Source: Sceloporus undulatus
Lineage: Eukaryota > Chordata > Lepidosauria > Squamata > Phrynosomatidae
Length of the DNA: 64,000 nt
Reading direction: 5' to 3'
Assembly (NCBI RefSeq): GCF_019175285.1
Contig: NC_056528.1
Span: 18,331,020 to 18,395,019 of the forward strand
The notes below the pieces were generated by a model. It was not told the DNA's origin. It made no database searches and saw only the letters and a list, made by a program, of their open reading frames with translations. Positions 55,335-64,000 of this stretch are shown here, one piece after another. A program made the translations under genes and the position numbers. The stretch's first letter is position 1. Every line of letters begins with the position of its first letter.

Positions 55335-58300
55335 CTTTATTTATAAAGCGCTGTAAGTTTACACAGCGCTGTACATCAATTTTTTTTTAGTCAGACGGTT
55401 CCCTGCCCTCAGGCTTACAATCTAAAAGACACGACACAAAAGGAGAAGGGAGTGGTGGTGGGGAATAGGATCAGGTCCAGCAGATCTTTTCCACCTCCGA
55501 GGCCTGGACCAAGGCAGATGGACTGGAGGAAGGGCTTGGCTTCTTGATGGATGGTTAGAAGAAGGCTTCCTGGGTCAGAGAGGGGCTCACCTCTGGGAAT
55601 GCTTCTCTAAACAATATAGTCTTTAATTCAGTTTTGAAACTGGGCAGAGAAGTGATGAGGTGTGCATGTGGGGGAAGAAGGTTCCAGGAGTAAGGGGCAG
55701 CAAGCGAGAAGGGACGAATTCGGGAGGGGGCAGTGGTAGTCCTACATTGTGACAGGAGACCCTGACTACCAGAGCGGAGGGTGCGAGTAGGAACGTAAGG
55801 AGAAAGAAGGTCAGATAAGTAAGGAGGGGCCAACCCATGGAGGGCTTTGAAAGTCAGTAACAAAAGCTTGTACCGGATGCGAAAGGGGAAGGGGAGCCAA
55901 TGAAGGGAGGATAAAAGAGGAGAAACATGGTCAAAGCGGCGAGCGGATGTGACAATACGGGCAGCTGAATACTGGACAGATATTAAAGGATGGAGGTGTG
56001 AAAGAGGAAGCCCTGTTAGAAGGAGGTTACAATAATCTAGTCGCGAAACCACTAGGGCATGGACTAGAGCCTTGGCAGTAGAGATTGAGAGGAATGGACG
56101 GATCTTGGCAATGTTGTGGAGAAAGAATCTACAGGTCTTTGCGGTGGCCTGGATCTGGGGAATAAATGACAGGGAAGAGTCAAAAATGAAGCCAAGACTG
56201 CGGGCTTGATGAACCGGTTGAATAGAAGTGTCGTCGACAGAAACAGAAAAGGAATAATGAAGGGTGGGTTTAGGTGGAAAGACGAGAAGCTCAGTCTTAG
56301 ACATGTTGAGCTTCAAGCGCCGAAGCCGCATCCACTGAGAGATGGCAGTCAGACAAGAAGAAACTTGCTTTTCAAGCCCCGTCGAAAGGTCAGGGGTGGA
56401 GAGATACAGCTGAGTGTCGTCGGCATACAAATGATAGGAGAAACCAAAAGAACTGATGAGTTTACCTAGAGACAGTGTGTATAGAGAGAACAGAAGGGGA
56501 CCCAAGACAGAGCCCTGGGGAACTCCAACAGATAGCGGAACAGAGGATGAAGTCTGACCACCCGTGACCACTGCAAAAGATCTATCTGACAAGTAAGATT
56601 TAAACCAGTCGAGAGCAGAGTCGGCGAACCCAAGGTCAGAAAGTAAATCGACCAGGAGACAGTGATCAACAGTGTCAAAGGCTGCAGACAAATCGAGAAG
56701 AATGAGAATAGAGTAGAGGCCGTTTGCCTTGGCCCGCAACAGATCATTTGAGATCTTGGTGAGGGCTGTCTCTGTAGAGTGCCGTGGGCGGAAGCCAGAT
56801 TGGAAGGGGTCTAGGATGGAGTTGGCTTCAAGAAACTTAATACAGCGAGAATAAACGACCCGTTCTAGGACCTTAGAAAGAAAAGGAAGAAGAGAAATTG
56901 GACGATAGCTAGACAAAGAAGAGGGGTCGAGAGAGGGTTTCTTCAGAATTGGGGAAACGAGAGCATGTTTGAAGTCAGAAGGGAAGGAACCCAAAGAGAG
57001 AGAGAGATTAAAGATATAGAGGAGCGAGGGCAGAAGAGAAGGGGATATAGAGATTAGGAGACGGGAGGGAATAGGATCAAGAGAACAGGTAGTAGGTTTG
57101 GAAGAATTTAGCAGCTTAGAGAGTTCATCCAGAGAAACAGGGGGAAACACAGAGAGTTTATTAGTAGAAGGTACCAGGAGGTTAGTGGTAGGGGGGCAAG
57201 TCGGGAGGAACTATTTCAGATCGAATAGTAGTGACTTTTGTGATGAAGTAGTTGGCGAAGTCAGTGGGGGAAAAAGATGAGAAGACAGGGGGAGAGGAAG
57301 GTTTGAGTAGTGTATTGAAGCAGGAGAACAAACGCTGCGGGCGCCTCTCATTAGCGCAGATCAGTGATTTAAAATAGTTCTGTTTTGCCATAGACAGAGC
57401 GCGTGAAAAAGATAAAAGGATGAATTTATAATGAATGAAATCGGCCGGTTCCCTAGACTTTTTCCAAAGACGTTCAGCCGCTCGAGAGCAGGACCGGAGG
57501 TACCTGATAGTGGGAGTGAGCCAGGGCTGAGGCCTAGTCATGGGGGAAGACACACGTACAGATACAGGAGCAAAGCTGTCAAGAGTTGAAGAAAGAGTGG
57601 AATTAAATAAAGACATTGCTGAATCAGCAGAGTCCCCAAGATCAAGAGAAGAGAGAGATGAATTCAAAGTCTGACTGAGATGGTCAGAGTTAACAGACTG
57701 AAGGTCGCGGAAATGGCGCTGGACAGTACGACGAGGAGGTGGGATATAAGTAAGAGTAAAAGAAATTAAATGATGGTCAGACAATGGAAAATCAGATGCC
57801 AGGTAGTCGGAAATGACACACTTAGCAGCAAGAATTAGGTCGAGACAGTGACCAGAGGAATGGGTTGAGGAGTTAGAATGAGGCTGAAGGCCAAAAGAAG
57901 CAAACAGGGATCTAAGGCGAGATGAAGAAGGATTGTTGGGATTGTCAAAGTGAATATTAAAGTCACCTAGGATTAGAGAAGGGACTGTATCAGATAGAAA
58001 AAATGTCAGCCAAGATTCAAAGTCAGATAGGAATTGGGTAGCAGAACCAGGAGGGCGATAGATGACAGCAACCCGGAGCTGTAAAGGAAAAAAGAGTCGA
58101 ATACAGTGAGACTCGAATGAAGAGAAACAATAGCTGGGGGGGAAAGAGAGAACTTGAAACTGGCAGGAATTGGACAATAGTATACCAACCCCTCCTCCTC
58201 GACCCTCAGGGCGGCTTGTGTGAGTGAATGAGAGACCGCCAAAAGAAAGGGCAGCGGAGGTGGCAGTATCATGGGCCGGGAGCCAGGTTTCAGTAAGAGC

Positions 58301-61300
58301 GAGAAGGTTAAATGATCTAGAGAGGAAAAGATCATGGACAGCAGTCGCTTTCGGAGCAACAGAGCGACAGTTCCAGAGTGAACAGAGGAATGGAAGCTGG
58401 GAGATAGGAAGAGGTCGAATAGGGATCAAGTTAGGAGAGATGCGTGGAGCCATGGGAGGAAAGGATTTAGTAAGCGATAATCAAAAGAAGAAAATATAAT
58501 AATGACAAAAGTAGCAATATAATAGCCAACTGTACTTGGTAATATTGCCTAAGTATCACAAGGCACAAGGGATTTAATAGAGAAGGAAGGGGTGGGATTG
58601 GAAGCCTTTGCTCAAGGTCCCAGCTGCTGAGAGTGATGGAAGGAGAGATGGCTGATGGATGCAGGGAAGGAAAGCTCTATCCTTTGAAGCAGGCCCGATA
58701 GATCCGACTTATCTTTTTCTTTAATTGTTCACACTTCAAATGCCCTTTGAAATCACATGTTTTGTATGAAAACTTTGCCTTGGGATTCAAGGGCTGTTAC
58801 CATCTCATGCTTGTTTTGCCAGACTTCCGATATGGCCAGATATGCTCCAATGCTGCTGCAGGTCATTACAAAATACAGCCAGTGCTTAATAATGTTGCAC
58901 ATTGACTGTCAGATATTGTCAAAAGGGGAAGGTCACTGCTCAATAACCTTTAGATAAAGCCAGTGGTGGAATTAAGAAGACATGCCAATTATTATATACT
59001 ATCTAATATCAATCATAAGAATCAAATAGTACAGGATGCTTGTCGTGGTTGCATGCCTTTAAGTCCTTTCTGACTTATGGCAACCCTAAATTGGCTCTAT
59101 CACAGAGTTTTCTTGGCAAGTTTTATTCTGAGGAGGTTTGTCATTGCCACCTTCTGAGTGTGAGAAAATGTGACTTGCCCAAGATCGCTCAGTGAGGTTC
59201 CATGACTAAATGGGATGTGAATTTTGGTCTCCCAGAGTCCTAGTCCAACACACAAACCACTAAACCACAATGACTCTTGGGCTGCATCTACACTGCAGAA
59301 TAAATCTAATCTGACATGTTTTGACAGACATGGCATCTTGTGCTCAACAGATTTATTGCTGACTGCTAATTCAATATGTAAAGACAGTATGGTGTAGTGC
59401 TTTGAGTGTTGGACTATGACTCTGGAGACCTCCGTTTGATTCCTTGTTCAGCCATGAAACCCACTGGGTGACTTAGACAAGTCACACTCTTGCAGCCTCA
59501 GAGGAACGCAATGGCAAACCTCCTCTAAACAAATCTTGCCAAGAAAACCCCATGATAGGGTTGCCTTAGGGTGGTCATAAGTTGAAAATGACTGGAAGGC
59601 ACGCAACATCACTGCCACCGCCAATTCAACATTGAACTGATTCAATGATTCTAGTTGGGACTAATAATAGGATTCAGGCTAGCGATGTCTGCTACGTACT
59701 ACTCACTCATCTATGGTGAAACAGACGAGACGGCGGGATATTCCGGCTGCTTTCTGGGCTTCTACAGCTTCCCGCCCAAGGAAAGGGATTTCCGACTTCA
59801 GCTTGCATGTGAAGGCCAGGCCTGCCTCAAGGGGACTGTCATCAGGCCGGAGGTCTGCATGCCAGTGTCTGTAACCTAGGGATAGAATTCTTCAGTAAAT
59901 TTTAATTCTTGAAGGAAGCAATGAGCTTTTCAAAGCAATTTACTTCGTGCTGTGAAAAAGTACTTGAAAACTGCATAGTTTTAAAAGACTATTGTGAATG
60001 AGGAGGCCAACCTGGCATGCAATGTGGGCTACTGTGTTAGTGAGCAGGTGAGGGAAAATAGACAAGGGGAAGGAGTAGCTGTGGTCTATAAAGATGATCT
60101 TAACCTGATTGGACTACCTATTTGGGAACTGAATTACATTGAAGGTCTATACCTGAGACTGAAGAACAGGGATAGATGGAATTCTGTTTGTGTCCCAGCC
60201 ATCTTGCTGCCTATCAGACCTCCTGGCTGAACTCCAGCACTTGTTTTGGAGTTGATGTTGGAGTTGTCCAAACTTTTGGTCTTGGGCGACTTCAACATCC
60301 CATTTGAGGCCACTCTGTCGGATGCAGCTCAGGAGTTCATGATGTCCATGACAAACATGGGCCTATTCCAATGGGTTTCACAGTCCATACACTCAGGAGA
60401 TCATACCCTTGATGGTGTTTTCATTTCTGAGCAGATGGATCTATGGGCAGAGGTGATTAATACTTCTGAGTTGTCATGGACAGATAATTTTCTAGTCAGA
60501 GTTAACGTCACAACTATTTCTGTTCCTATGACGATAAAGATGGCCCACCTTTAAAGACTAAAGGATTCTTCAGGATTCCAAAAAACCTTACAGAGTTTTA
60601 TAGCTGTTATCACTGATGATCCTATGGAAGCCCTGGTCAAGAGACAGAATCAAGATATGACTAGGGCTACAAACTGGTAAGCTCAAGGCTGGACTTTTGC
60701 AACACACTGTATATTGGGCTACCTCTGTGCCAAGTTCAGAAACTTCTGTTAGTGCAGAACATGGCAGCCACGTTTGCTCATCTTGGCTTCTAGTTAGAGG
60801 TCAGGCCTGATTTGCTCTAGGATCCATTCCTCCTCCTTTAGTGGGCCAAAATTTGGGTTACCAACAATAGACCCATGACTCGCATGTGGCCTCCTTGTCT
60901 GTTTTTGCTCCGAAAGTATGGCAACAATTTTAGCCATGGTTTTGAGATGCCTCCCTGCATTTCCTCAATGGATCTTGGCACATTTCCCTTCTCTTGAGTT
61001 TTGATGCCAGTATTTTGATTCCATTTGCATAGTCCTGGTGTGTTGCGGTGGTTAAGAAGGCTTAGCATGATCCAAAATGGCAGCACTCATGACTTTCAGA
61101 GGGATGTGATTATCCAGCATTATCCAGGCAGATAAGCCAGGAATTCAAGCAGGATTTCAGGATATACTTCTTTTCCATTTCAGGTTTGACAGAGACTTTC
61201 AAAGAACAGGTCAGTTTCAAGGGAAAAAATGTAATAAAATAAAGGTTCTCTGCAGTTACTTCTGGATCCTTGGACAATAACAAAGGTCTTTACAAAATTT

Positions 61301-61626
61301 GGACTTCAGTTCTCAGAATCATCAGTTCAGAATCGATGACTGAGACACTCTGGAAGCTGTAATAACTGGCAAAGTAACCTTTCCAAACTCTGGATTATAT
61401 ATTCATTGGCAGCAGTCATCACCCACCCCTTGCAAATAGAAATAAATGCTTCCTTCCAAAAACCTTTCTCAATGCTGAGTGAATCGATGGCTCTGTAGCC
61501 TGCGTTCATGATACCGTGCTTGGCACCAGCTTTCATGACCAAACGGTAGACCCTCACGCAGTGCTCTTTGGGGACGTGGAGCTCCCATCCCATCTCTCCC
61601 ACAAATGACAACCTCATGGCACGGAC
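51051..61626 (-). CDS. SARDH: Sarcosine dehydrogenase, last four coding exons (partial)
   Basis: Mitochondrial flavoenzyme that oxidises sarcosine to glycine and passes the one-carbon unit to tetrahydrofolate. Exons in transcript order: 61626-61464, 59875-59707, 54919-54784, 51176-51051. All have AG/GT borders with phases 0-1, 1-2, 2-0 and 0-stop, giving 197 C-terminal residues. They match the human C-terminus segment by segment ([72 protein letters not shown]-stop). This is the aminomethyltransferase-like (GcvT) folate-binding region. Upstream exons with the FAD domain are not visible up to the right edge of the window. It is convergent with DBH, as in mammals. Confidence 0.95.
51177..52200. 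other. SARDH last intron, unassigned part
   Basis: A short mirrored stretch at 51690-51780 (catctcaaaatggtgacaag / ctggtcaccattttgagagg) suggests a small MITE. No gene. Confidence 0.45.
52206..52395 (+). mobile_element. Sauria-type SINE, internally shortened (SARDH intron)
   Basis: Head gctggcatggcattgaggtt, tail ttacttgaaggcatacataa. Confidence 0.78.
52400..52945. other. SARDH intron, unassigned
   Basis: No feature recognised. Confidence 0.4.
52950..53190 (+). mobile_element. Sauria-type SINE, full length (SARDH intron)
   Basis: Head gagagccattgtggtttgaa with an intact box B-like ggttcgaatcc, body gggtgactttgggcaagtca, tail acttgaaggcacacagga. Confidence 0.88.
53195..54485. other. SARDH intron, mostly unassigned
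   Basis: A short dispersed repeat lies at 53385-53455 (gcagcgaatccggtctaggt). No gene. Confidence 0.45.
54490..54705 (+). mobile_element. Sauria SINE tail (-) joined to a CR1 3' piece (+)
   Basis: 54490-54553 is a minus-strand SINE tail (tgttgtgtgccttcaagtca). 54556-54705 is a CR1 end (cacactccctcggagtgtag, aacagaggctggatggccat, ggttggaatggatggccctt). It lies 80 bases from a SARDH exon. Confidence 0.78.
54784..54919 (-). CDS. SARDH: SARDH exon, second from last
   Basis: 136 bases encoding [25 protein letters not shown] and [14 protein letters not shown]. Acceptor CTCATAG, donor GTGAGT. The first base completes the Glu codon split with the preceding exon. Confidence 0.95.
55555..57180 (-). 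CDS. LINE reverse-transcriptase portion of ORF2
   Basis: About 540 codons in the frame next to the endonuclease part. Contains the RT catalytic YADD box, the [10 protein letters not shown] motif and the conserved WNLLPP region near its end. One frameshift from the upstream part. Confidence 0.88.
   Translation of the reverse strand, partial: LLVPSTNKLSVFPPVSLDELSKLLNSSKPTTCSLDPIPSRLLISISPSLLPSLLYIFNLSLSLGSFPSDFKHALVSPILKKPSLDPSSLSSYRPISLLPFLSKVLERVVYSRCIKFLEANSILDPFQSGFRPRHSTETALTKISNDLLRAKANGLYSILILLDLSAAFDTVDHCLLVDLLSDLGFADSALDWFKSYLSDRSFAVVTGGQTSSSVPLSVGVPQGSVLGPLLFSLYTLSLGKLISSFGFSYHLYADDTQLYLSTPDLSTGLEKQVSSCLTAISQWMRLRRLKLNMSKTELLVFPPKPTLHYSFSVSVDDTSIQPVHQARSLGFIFDSSLSFIPQIQATAKTCRFFLHNIAKIRPFLSISTAKALVHALVVSRLDYCNLLLTGLPLSHLHPLISVQYSAARIVTSARRFDHVSPLLSSLHWLPFPFRIRYKLLLLTFKALHGLAPPYLSDLLSPYVPTRTLRSGSQGLLSQCRTTTAPSRIRPFSLAAPYSWNLLPPHAHLITSLPSFKTELKTILFREAFPEVSPSLTQEAFF
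57182..58453 (-). CDS. LINE endonuclease portion of ORF2
   Basis: 423 codons from an ATG. Exonuclease-endonuclease-phosphatase fold motifs: TETW, a DFN block and the SDH block. It belongs to the L2-type LINE and is not a host gene. Confidence 0.88.
   Translation of the reverse strand: MAPRISPNLIPIRPLPISQLPFLCSLWNCRSVAPKATAVHDLFLSRSFNLLALTETWLPAHDTATSAALSFGGLSFTHTSRPEGRGGGVGILLSNSCQFQVLSFPPSYCFSSFESHCIRLFFPLQLRVAVIYRPPGSATQFLSDFESWLTFFLSDTVPSLILGDFNIHFDNPNNPSSSRLRSLFASFGLQPHSNSSTHSSGHCLDLILAAKCVISDYLASDFPLSDHHLISFTLTYIPPPRRTVQRHFRDLQSVNSDHLSQTLNSSLSSLDLGDSADSAMSLFNSTLSSTLDSFAPVSVRVSSPMTRPQPWLTPTIRYLRSCSRAAERLWKKSREPADFIHYKFILLSFSRALSMAKQNYFKSLICANERRPQRLFSCFNTLLKPSSPPVFSSFSPTDFANYFITKVTTIRSEIVPPDLPPYH
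59044..59278 (-). mobile_element. Sauria-type SINE (SARDH intron)
   Basis: Tail gcctttaagtcctttctgac at the left, head aaaccactaaaccacaatga at the right. A family A MITE fragment (ggctgcatctacactgcaga) follows at 59281-59340. Confidence 0.83.
59384..59612 (+). mobile_element. Sauria-type SINE (SARDH intron)
   Basis: Head agtatggtgtagtgctttga, body ctgggtgacttagacaagtc, tail gactggaaggcacgcaac. A dispersed attcaatg repeat follows at 59620-59680, just before the SARDH exon. Confidence 0.85.
59707..59875 (-). CDS. SARDH: SARDH exon, third from last
   Basis: 169 bases encoding [19 protein letters not shown], then [15 protein letters not shown] and [10 protein letters not shown]. Acceptor CCTAG (short pyrimidine tract), donor GTGAGT. 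The opposite strand is open across the whole exon, which can mislead gene callers into a spurious + strand protein. Confidence 0.95.
59985..60810 (+). mobile_element. Decayed LINE: endonuclease plus RT remnant (L2/Vingi-like)
   Basis: The + strand encodes endonuclease pieces ([58 protein letters not shown]). After a large internal loss comes an RT thumb piece ([20 protein letters not shown]). Several frame breaks. Opposite in strand to SARDH. Confidence 0.78.
60815..61460. other. SARDH intron, unassigned
   Basis: No feature recognised. Confidence 0.4.
61464..61626 (-). CDS. SARDH: SARDH exon, fourth from last
   Basis: 163 bases starting [19 protein letters not shown] and ending LSIEKG. The acceptor is CCTCCAG. 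The donor is GTTTTT, weak apart from the GT; reading on past it soon diverges from the conserved protein, and the next exon continues in the correct phase, which supports the border. Confidence 0.94.
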
Positions 61627-61629
61627 CTG

Positions 61630-63010
61630 GAGGATGGAGACAGCAAGAGGGTATAGGAGGAGGAGAAAGGGAAGGAAGAAGAAGAGTCAGTGTGAAATTG
61701 CAAATGAACTGTCTCCAAAAAAGGTGCCTAGTTCAATGCTCAACCTTGTTCTCCCCCCATATATCCTAGTCTGTGACTGTTGCACTTCCATCACTAACAA
61801 CTGCCTCAAGATCTCCCATTCCTTTAGGCCATATGTCAAATAAATGGGTTCTGGTAACAATTTAAACAGACTTTTAGAAATTTTTCCCTTCTAAATTCCC
61901 AGAACACTAATCTATCTCTCTTATTCTCTCTCTCTCACATATGCACATCTAGGATTTTTTGTCCAGTCACTTGTTTTCTCCCTGATATTCCCATAGCCCA
62001 TCTCAGGGTAGCTTTAGGTCTTAACCTTCTGATGGTGGGCCAATTGGTGGCACAGCCATATGACTCTGCATTTCCACAACAATTGAGTTAACACAATGGA
62101 ACATTACGCAGGCAGTTCTACTTCATCCATTGTTCTTCCAGTTATGTGAACACCCTTGCATTTTTAAACTAGCAGATTTATTTCACAGCCTCAAGTCCCA
62201 TCAGACCTCTGGAACACAACAACACAGTGACAATAAGACCAGTATAAAGGGGCCCCCTGGCACATGTGTGCGCGTGTCCCTGTGTAAGGTAGGGGAACAT
62301 TATGATCCCCTGCTAGCAGCCGCTCTGCAAAATGGAGCTGTCAGCTCGGCTCAGTCTGAGCCTTCTCCAGAGATGCTCATTTAACATGACACGGTGCATT
62401 AATCTAGATTAGCCAGATGAAATATTCATGGCTCATAACGGAGAAGAGTTATTCAAATCTATTGCTTAAGAACAGGAGACAAAGCAAGACATGGCAGGAA
62501 GTGTCAGTGACAAGCGTTGTTTGGCCATATGTGGCTTCTCCCCTCAGCCGATGCTGAGCGCATGTCAAGATCTCAAAGCACCAAATGGCATCATTCTAAT
62601 CTCTTCAACAAACCCTGAGCACCCTATAGTATAAGAACAGTTATGTTTCTTCTACTACTACTTAGAAATGAGGGAAATAACCCAAGATTGTACTGGGTGT
62701 CATGCTTTCTTTGGTAGTCTACCTCAGACACTGGCAATAGCCATGTGGAAGAGGGTCTTGGTTTCCAGGCTTCAAGGATGGAGAGAATGTGGCCGGTGGC
62801 CCATTTGAAGCCCCAAGCCCACATTTTTGGCCCTTGAAATTCCCACATTTCCCCCAAGTCACCACAAACACATGAAAACTAAAGTGGTGGAAAGTCCTGC
62901 CATGCAGAAGTGGTGGTTTGTGTTGGAGATAGCCTGAAACTCTATGATAAGAGTGCATATTCTCTCTCTAGGGAGTGTATGTTTGTGATAACCCTTTCCA
63001 AACACAGGTT
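61630..63010. other. SARDH intron, unassigned; possible conserved block near 62370-62500
   Basis: I found no further SARDH exon. 62370-62500 (attaatctagattagccaga, gaaatattcatggctcataa) is AT-rich and unique-looking, as enhancers often are, but nothing specific can be named. Confidence 0.4.
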
Positions 63011-63015
63011 CAGAA

Positions 63016-63153
63016 CAATGGTCCTCAGCCTTGGGTCCTCCCAGGAATTTTAGACTTCAACTCCCAGAATCCCTGATCTTTTGGGCAAGCTGGCTGAGAC
63101 TTCTAGGTGTTGAGGTCCAAAACATTAGAAGAGCCAAAGGTTGAAAACCACTG
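63016..63153. mobile_element. hAT-type MITE (SARDH intron)
   Basis: About 138 bases, ends caatggtcctcagccttggg and ccaaaggttgaaaaccactg. Same family as the 8118 copy. The flanking duplication is degraded. Confidence 0.78.
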
Positions 63154-63154
63154 C

Positions 63155-63610
63155 TGCAGAGCCATCCAAGCACCTATAAATCCCCATGAGCCATTGAACA
63201 TGTTGAACTTTAGCCTCCAAACAGTGCTTTGTATAGCTCTTTTAAAGTCTGTAATATAACCCAAACCAGATCCATGTACTCCTAACATGGAAGCCTCCAA
63301 CTGGGAGGAACTGATGTCTGCACAATGGCTTTCCTCCTCTGTCAGATGATGCACCAATTTCCATTCTTGCCTTGGAAGTGAACACTGTGTAGGCTGTGTA
63401 GGCTGCCAGGGTGACGACATGTCAGTGTGCCTGGCATGTTACCACACAACCTCCCACGAAGAGTTACAAGAGCAACCCTTTGGCTCAGTTATAGCAAGCT
63501 GAAGATGAAGTGTCCTCACCGTGCCTTGAGTGCAAGAAACATTTGCAACCTCAAGATGACTTGGTGATGCTCACATTTTCCTGCTGCTGGCATGTTTCAG
63601 TGTCTGCTTT
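63155..63610. other. SARDH intron, unassigned
   Basis: No feature recognised. Confidence 0.4.
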
Positions 63611-63614
63611 TTTG

Positions 63615-63615
<1 letters not shown>

Positions 63616-63648
<33 letters not shown>
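63616..63648. repeat. (TA)n microsatellite
   Basis: About 16 uninterrupted units. Confidence 0.96.
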
Positions 63649-63649
<1 letters not shown>

Positions 63650-63650
<1 letters not shown>

Positions 63651-64000
63651 AAGTCTGGCCATCACCTTTATTTTTCGGCTGTAGCTTCATCAACCCAATC
63701 TCCGGTGGATTAAAGAATGGAAAGGGAAATGGTTCAACTCCCTTCACTCTCTTTGCCTGGCAAAGTTCCACACGATGCCAACCTCCAGTGTTACACTGCA
63801 CTGCCAACACTATGTTGACAGCTCTTGGTGTGCGACTCTATTGTCAGGGATCCCAAAATAAACTCACAATACCTTTTCTATTTTCTACTCTATTGTTGCA
63901 GAGGGAGTCGCTCTTCAAAAGATGGCATTATACTCCAGTCACTTTTAATGCAGATCTGTCTTTGCAGAAGTAAGATGGGATGGCAGCTGGCTGGTGTGTG
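63650..64000. other. SARDH intron, unassigned
   Basis: No exon or repeat recognised up to the window edge. Confidence 0.4.

Larger units (their letters stand above)
55304..58700 (-). mobile_element. Nearly full-length L2-type LINE
   Basis: Minus-strand non-LTR retrotransposon in sense with SARDH, filling most of one intron. 58453-57182 encodes the apurinic-type endonuclease ([25 protein letters not shown]). 57180-55555 encodes the reverse transcriptase ([36 protein letters not shown]) and C-terminal part ([13 protein letters not shown]). The two frames differ by one base at a six-G run (57191-57196 on the + strand), so a single indel separates them. A 3' UTR follows (55304-55554), ending in (ATT)n-type repeats. 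No ORF1 was recognised. The 5' limit near 58700 is a guess. The low damage implies a recent insertion. Confidence 0.9.

Noticed and set aside
59655-59879. Small + strand protein with six cysteines
   Set aside because: It is the reverse complement of a SARDH exon whose protein matches the family and has proper splice sites.

Overview
This is vertebrate genomic DNA and almost certainly comes from a squamate reptile (a lizard, tentatively an iguanian). Genes are split by introns. The repeats include tRNA-headed SINEs with Bov-B-type tails (Sauria SINE type), SINEs with a 5S rRNA-derived head, CR1 3' ends, L2-like LINEs ending in (ATT)n, and several palindromic MITE families. There is no operon structure, CRISPR array or prokaryotic signal. 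No previously undescribed gene system was found; the unusual content is regulatory, repeat-structural and gene-structural.

Two host genes are well supported. DBH (dopamine beta-hydroxylase) lies on the + strand at 32575-47858. All 12 coding exons are present with GT/AG borders and compatible phases, giving 623 codons plus stop, close to the human length. It is preceded by a TATA box and by a homeodomain-site cluster resembling the mammalian DB1 enhancer. The last four coding exons of SARDH (sarcosine dehydrogenase) lie on the - strand at 51051-61626 and encode the C-terminal folate-binding half; the rest of the gene lies beyond the right edge. The two genes converge tail to tail, with about 3.2 kb between stop codons, as in mammals.

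Layout: 1-32.3 kb is intergenic and contains repeats, a minisatellite with a unit of about 116 bp (17.15-18.4 kb), an adjoining short-period repeat (18.58-18.84 kb), a GC- and CpG-rich stretch (18.85-19.6 kb) that could be a promoter, and some apparently unique sequence. 32.3-48.2 kb is DBH with its promoter. 48.2-51.05 kb is the intergenic gap. 51.05-64 kb is the 3' part of SARDH, whose introns contain a nearly full-length L2-type LINE (about 55.3-58.7 kb, same strand as SARDH) and a decayed second LINE (60-60.8 kb). Two 10-base N gaps occur, at 27073-27082 and 39563-39572; the second lies five bases before DBH exon 5.

The two genes are not in a common pathway. DBH makes noradrenaline from dopamine in secretory vesicles. 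SARDH oxidises sarcosine to glycine in mitochondria. Their proximity reflects conserved synteny.
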